A DNA stretch of 8,070 nt from Clostridiales bacterium (GTDB lineage: Bacteria; Bacillota_A; Clostridia; Lachnospirales; Bianqueaceae), in the NCBI GenBank assembly GCA_019423265.1, contig JAHZBS010000026.1, forward strand, positions 9,661 through 17,730, in the 5' to 3' direction. The position numbers and the translations under genes are program-made. Position 1 is the stretch's first letter, and every line of letters begins with the position of its first letter. A model generated the notes under the pieces. The model searched no databases. It saw only the letters and a program-made list of their open reading frames with translations, and was not told the DNA's origin. Shown piece after piece: positions 5,791 through 8,070 of this stretch.

Positions 5791-7071
5791 TCATCGCACA
5801 GGGGGGTTCGCCTTTTTGCACCCGATCAATAAAGCGCCGCCCAACACAAAGAGGATGATGATTCCAAAGATTGCCATGGAGGATCGCCCCGTCACAGTCT
5901 TGACAACAGAATATAGAGCCGGTCCAATGACCGCGGCAAACTTTCCGAAGATATCAAAAAAGCCAAAACATTCATTGGAGCGCTCAGGCGGTATCATCCT
6001 GCCGAAGTAAGACCGGGACATGGCCTGAATCCCGCCCTGGGCGGTGCCCACCAAGACCGCCAGGATCCAGAATATCCCGAGCGCCTGCCCGTTGGTCAAG
6101 AACCCTTCCTCCGTGCCATACCCCATAACAAAGCCAAGGGTGCAGATGACACAGTAGATGCCCACACCTAGCAGAATCACATTGAGCCCGCCAAATCTCT
6201 CTCCAAGTTTGCTGAACCAGATGGCACAGGGAACCGCGACAATCTGTGTCACCAACAGGGCCAGAACCATACCCGTGGAATCCAAGCCCAGCGCTGCGCC
6301 GTAGGCCGTTGACATCTTGATTACCGTGCCCACGCCGTCAATGTAAAAAAAGTATGCCAGGATAAAGAGTCGAAGCCGCCGATCCTGAAAAATCATCGCC
6401 GCTGTCCGCCAAATATTGGCGAACGTTTCCCTGACCACATGGTCGCTCTTTTTTTCCGTATAGTACCGCTGTCTCACGTGCCGGAAGAAGGGTATGCTGA
6501 AACCGCCCCACCACAGCACCGTGATCACCACCGATATACGGATCGCCGTGGCGTTATCGATCCCGATGCTGGGCCCCAGCATCACCAGCGCGATGGCGGC
6601 AAGGAAAGGAATGGTGCTTCCACCGATATACCCCATGGCATAGCCCCAGGCAGAGACCTTATCCATCCGCTCCCGGGTGGTAACATCCGTCAAAAATGAA
6701 TCATAGCACAGATTGCTCCCGGCAAACCCAATGTTGGAGAGGACATAGAATCCTAAGATCAACCGCCAATTTTCGGTGATTGCCGTGCAGAAGGTACACA
6801 CCAGTCCGAGGATAAAAAACAAGCTAAAGACGATTTTTTTGCGCCCCCGGTAATCCGCCACCGCGCCGGCCAACGGCGACAAGAATGCCATGACAAAGGT
6901 GGCAGCCGATGAGCCCACGCCCCACCACACGTCGCCGGCTTCCCCCGCTAAGCTAGTAAAATAGATGGGAAATAGCGCTGCCATCATGATGGTGGCGTAC
7001 ACGGAATTGGCCCAATCGTATAAAATCCAACTCCGCTCCTCCTTTGTAAATCTCTGACTCCGCTCTTCCAT
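5791..7071 (-). CDS. UMF1/Atg22-type MFS transporter
   Basis: This 426-residue polytopic inner-membrane protein belongs to the major facilitator superfamily. The N-terminal SWILYDWANSVYAT (14-27) matches the W-x-LYDWANS signature of the UMF1 group related to yeast vacuolar Atg22. MFS motif A appears as GAVADYRGRKK at 69-79, between the second and third membrane segments. About twelve hydrophobic segments are spread along the protein, and a long basic loop with RHVRQRYYTEKK marks the centre. The substrate cannot be read from sequence; yeast Atg22 exports amino acids, while bacterial members are largely uncharacterised. The frame is open to 7128, but the predicted promoter (-10 at 7117-7112) lies inside that extension. 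ATG7071 has GGAGGAG at 7087-7081, 9 bases upstream, and is chosen; ATG7089 is a weaker alternative. The gene appears monocistronic, with its own promoter and terminator. Confidence 0.93.
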   Translation of the reverse strand: MEERSQRFTKEERSWILYDWANSVYATIMMAALFPIYFTSLAGEAGDVWWGVGSSAATFVMAFLSPLAGAVADYRGRKKIVFSLFFILGLVCTFCTAITENWRLILGFYVLSNIGFAGSNLCYDSFLTDVTTRERMDKVSAWGYAMGYIGGSTIPFLAAIALVMLGPSIGIDNATAIRISVVITVLWWGGFSIPFFRHVRQRYYTEKKSDHVVRETFANIWRTAAMIFQDRRLRLFILAYFFYIDGVGTVIKMSTAYGAALGLDSTGMVLALLVTQIVAVPCAIWFSKLGERFGGLNVILLGVGIYCVICTLGFVMGYGTEEGFLTNGQALGIFWILAVLVGTAQGGIQAMSRSYFGRMIPPERSNECFGFFDIFGKFAAVIGPALYSVVKTVTGRSSMAIFGIIILFVLGGALLIGCKKANPPVR

Positions 7072-7080
7072 TCCCTCACG

Positions 7081-7087
7081 CTCCTCC
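7081..7087 (-). promoter_or_regulatory. Ribosome binding site deciding the MFS transporter start
   Basis: GGAGGAG on the minus strand lies 9 bases upstream of ATG7071. It overlaps the alternative in-frame ATG7089, which would leave no comparable site of its own within the short predicted leader. Confidence 0.65.
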
Positions 7088-7111
7088 ATCGAATTCCATA
7101 ACGATATTTCC

Positions 7112-7140
7112 ATTATAGCGTATCCCAAAATAAGTTACAA
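7112..7140 (-). promoter_or_regulatory. Sigma-A-type promoter of the MFS transporter gene
   Basis: On the minus strand TTGTAA at 7140-7135 is followed by a 17-base spacer and a perfect TATAAT at 7117-7112. Transcription should start near 7105, about 34 bases before ATG7071. The promoter lies in the 117-base gap after the AEC carrier gene, so the transporter can be expressed independently of it. Confidence 0.7.
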
Positions 7141-7162
7141 TAGGAATGGTATTTTTTACATT

Positions 7163-7187
7163 GTCTGCACATTTCGTTAACGCAGAC
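7163..7187 (-). other. Inverted repeat just after the AEC carrier stop
   Basis: GTCTGC (7163-7168) and GCAGAC (7182-7187) are perfect complements around a 13-base loop that contains GTTAAC, starting one base after the carrier stop. On the minus strand the stem is followed by AATGTAAAAAATACC, with no T-run, so it is a poor intrinsic terminator. It could protect an mRNA 3' end, or bind a regulator upstream of the transporter promoter 22 bases away. Confidence 0.3.
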
Positions 7188-7188
7188 T

Positions 7189-8070
7189 TCACATCAGATT
7201 TAATTGTTTTAAAACAAAAATCCAGATGAAGATGGTCAAAATCGAGAAGGCAGAGCTAAAGACGACAAGCTGACCGGCCAATTCGCTATCCCCGTCCATC
7301 TGTTGCGCCATCGTAAAGGATGAGACGGCGGTGGGAGCCCCAAACATAATCATCAGACTTGTGAGCTCCACGCCCCGAAATCCGAGGGCAACGCCGATAG
7401 GCAAGAAAACAGCCGGTCCGACCACGAGCTTACCGCCAACGCCAATCAGAAGCTGTCTGGCATACCCTCGAATTTTCGAGAAATCAAAGGATCCCCCCAG
7501 GACCACCAGCGCCAACGGCGTCGCTATCTTCCCTAAATCTCCAATGGTTTTGTCTACCGCGTAGGGGAGCTCCAAACCTGAGAAGAACAGCAAAATCCCC
7601 AGTGCCGAGGCGATAATCAGAGGATTGGTGACGACGCCCTTTCCGATTTTTTTGAGGCTAGGCTTCCCTCCCCGAAAGGTCTCCAGCGCCACCACTGACA
7701 AGGCGTTATACATCGGAACCACCACCGCGATCATCAGCGCGGTGACGCCGGACGCTTCCTCGCCGCAGAGTGAGATGACCACCGGGAGCCCGAACAGAAC
7801 AAAATTGCTGCGAAACATGGCTTGGATTAAGACGCCCCGTCTGGCATTGTCCTTCTCGATCCTAGGGATTATAAGCATGAGAATGACAAACATCGCAAAC
7901 ACTGATAGGACAGCGAAAATCAGGATTTTTCCGTTGAAAACTCCCGCTAAATCTGTTTTATATACATTTTGAAATAACATCAACGGCAAAAAGACCTTAA
8001 AGCACAATCGATTCATGACATCCAGCGCTGGCTTGTCATAGAATTTTAGTACCTTAAGGCCATAACCAAT
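7189..8070 (-). CDS. AEC-family (auxin efflux carrier) transporter, N-terminus cut by window edge
   Basis: This frame is open to the last base of the window and shows 293 residues. AEC proteins are usually a little over 300 residues, so only about 10-20 N-terminal residues are missing. The internal ATG at 8016 is not the true start, because the residues before it (IGYGLKVLKFYDKPALDV) continue the family pattern of a first helix and short loop leading into NRLCFKVFLPLMLF. Other family patterns are AMFRSNFVLFGLPV, NPLIIASALGILL, ATPLALVVLGGSF and the late FGAPTAVSSFTMAQQM. The hydrophobic segments alternate with short basic loops, as expected for two five-helix halves. Family members export or take up small organic anions such as malonate, malate or auxin; the substrate here cannot be assigned. 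The MFS transporter follows on the same strand but has its own promoter. Confidence 0.93.
   Translation of the reverse strand: MGYGLKVLKFYDKPALDVMNRLCFKVFLPLMLFQNVYKTDLAGVFNGKILIFAVLSVFAMFVILMLIIPRIEKDNARRGVLIQAMFRSNFVLFGLPVVISLCGEEASGVTALMIAVVVPMYNALSVVALETFRGGKPSLKKIGKGVVTNPLIIASALGILLFFSGLELPYAVDKTIGDLGKIATPLALVVLGGSFDFSKIRGYARQLLIGVGGKLVVGPAVFLPIGVALGFRGVELTSLMIMFGAPTAVSSFTMAQQMDGDSELAGQLVVFSSAFSILTIFIWIFVLKQLNLM

Overview
The window looks like chromosomal DNA from a Gram-positive, Clostridia-like bacterium (Bacillota). The grounds are near-balanced base composition by eye, strong AGGAGG-type ribosome binding sites, sigma-A-like promoters with 17-base spacers, and gene families common in that group: UMF1-type MFS, AEC carrier, VanZ-like protein and GNAT. 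This assignment is an inference; no rRNA or other marker gene is present. I see no insertion sequence, phage gene, tRNA, rRNA or CRISPR array.

Layout. (1) Positions 1-1619, minus strand: a compact three-gene operon of a GNAT acetyltransferase, a cyclophilin-type peptidyl-prolyl isomerase (4-base ATGA overlap) and a VanZ-like membrane protein that starts with GTG and runs off the left edge. (2) Positions 1620-1908: a divergent control region. It has one promoter facing each way and, between them, a 42-base almost perfect palindrome that lies upstream of both predicted transcription starts. (3) Positions 1909-3636, plus strand: a full-length DEAD-box RNA helicase with a C-terminal DbpA-type RNA-binding domain and a basic tail, preceded by a leader of about 100 bases and closed by a strong intrinsic terminator. 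(4) Positions 3708-5565, minus strand, convergent with the helicase: a two-gene unit of a ThuA-like protein followed by a Gfo/Idh/MocA-type oxidoreductase. (5) Positions 5791-7071, minus strand: a UMF1/Atg22-type MFS transporter with its own promoter and terminator. (6) Positions 7189-8070, minus strand: an AEC-family carrier missing only its extreme N-terminus at the right edge.

The genes do not form one pathway. The ThuA-like/Gfo pair is the only clear functional pairing and recalls the rhizobial thuA-thuB arrangement for oxidation of sugars to 3-keto derivatives; the substrate here is unknown. The rest are household functions: RNA remodelling, protein folding, acetylation and transport. 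Two start codons (GNAT and MFS) are placed inside the longest open frames because promoter elements occupy the upstream parts; the ThuA-like start is also internal, chosen on its ribosome binding site and family fit. I did not find a convincing new multi-gene system. The most unusual non-coding element is the palindrome between the divergent promoters.
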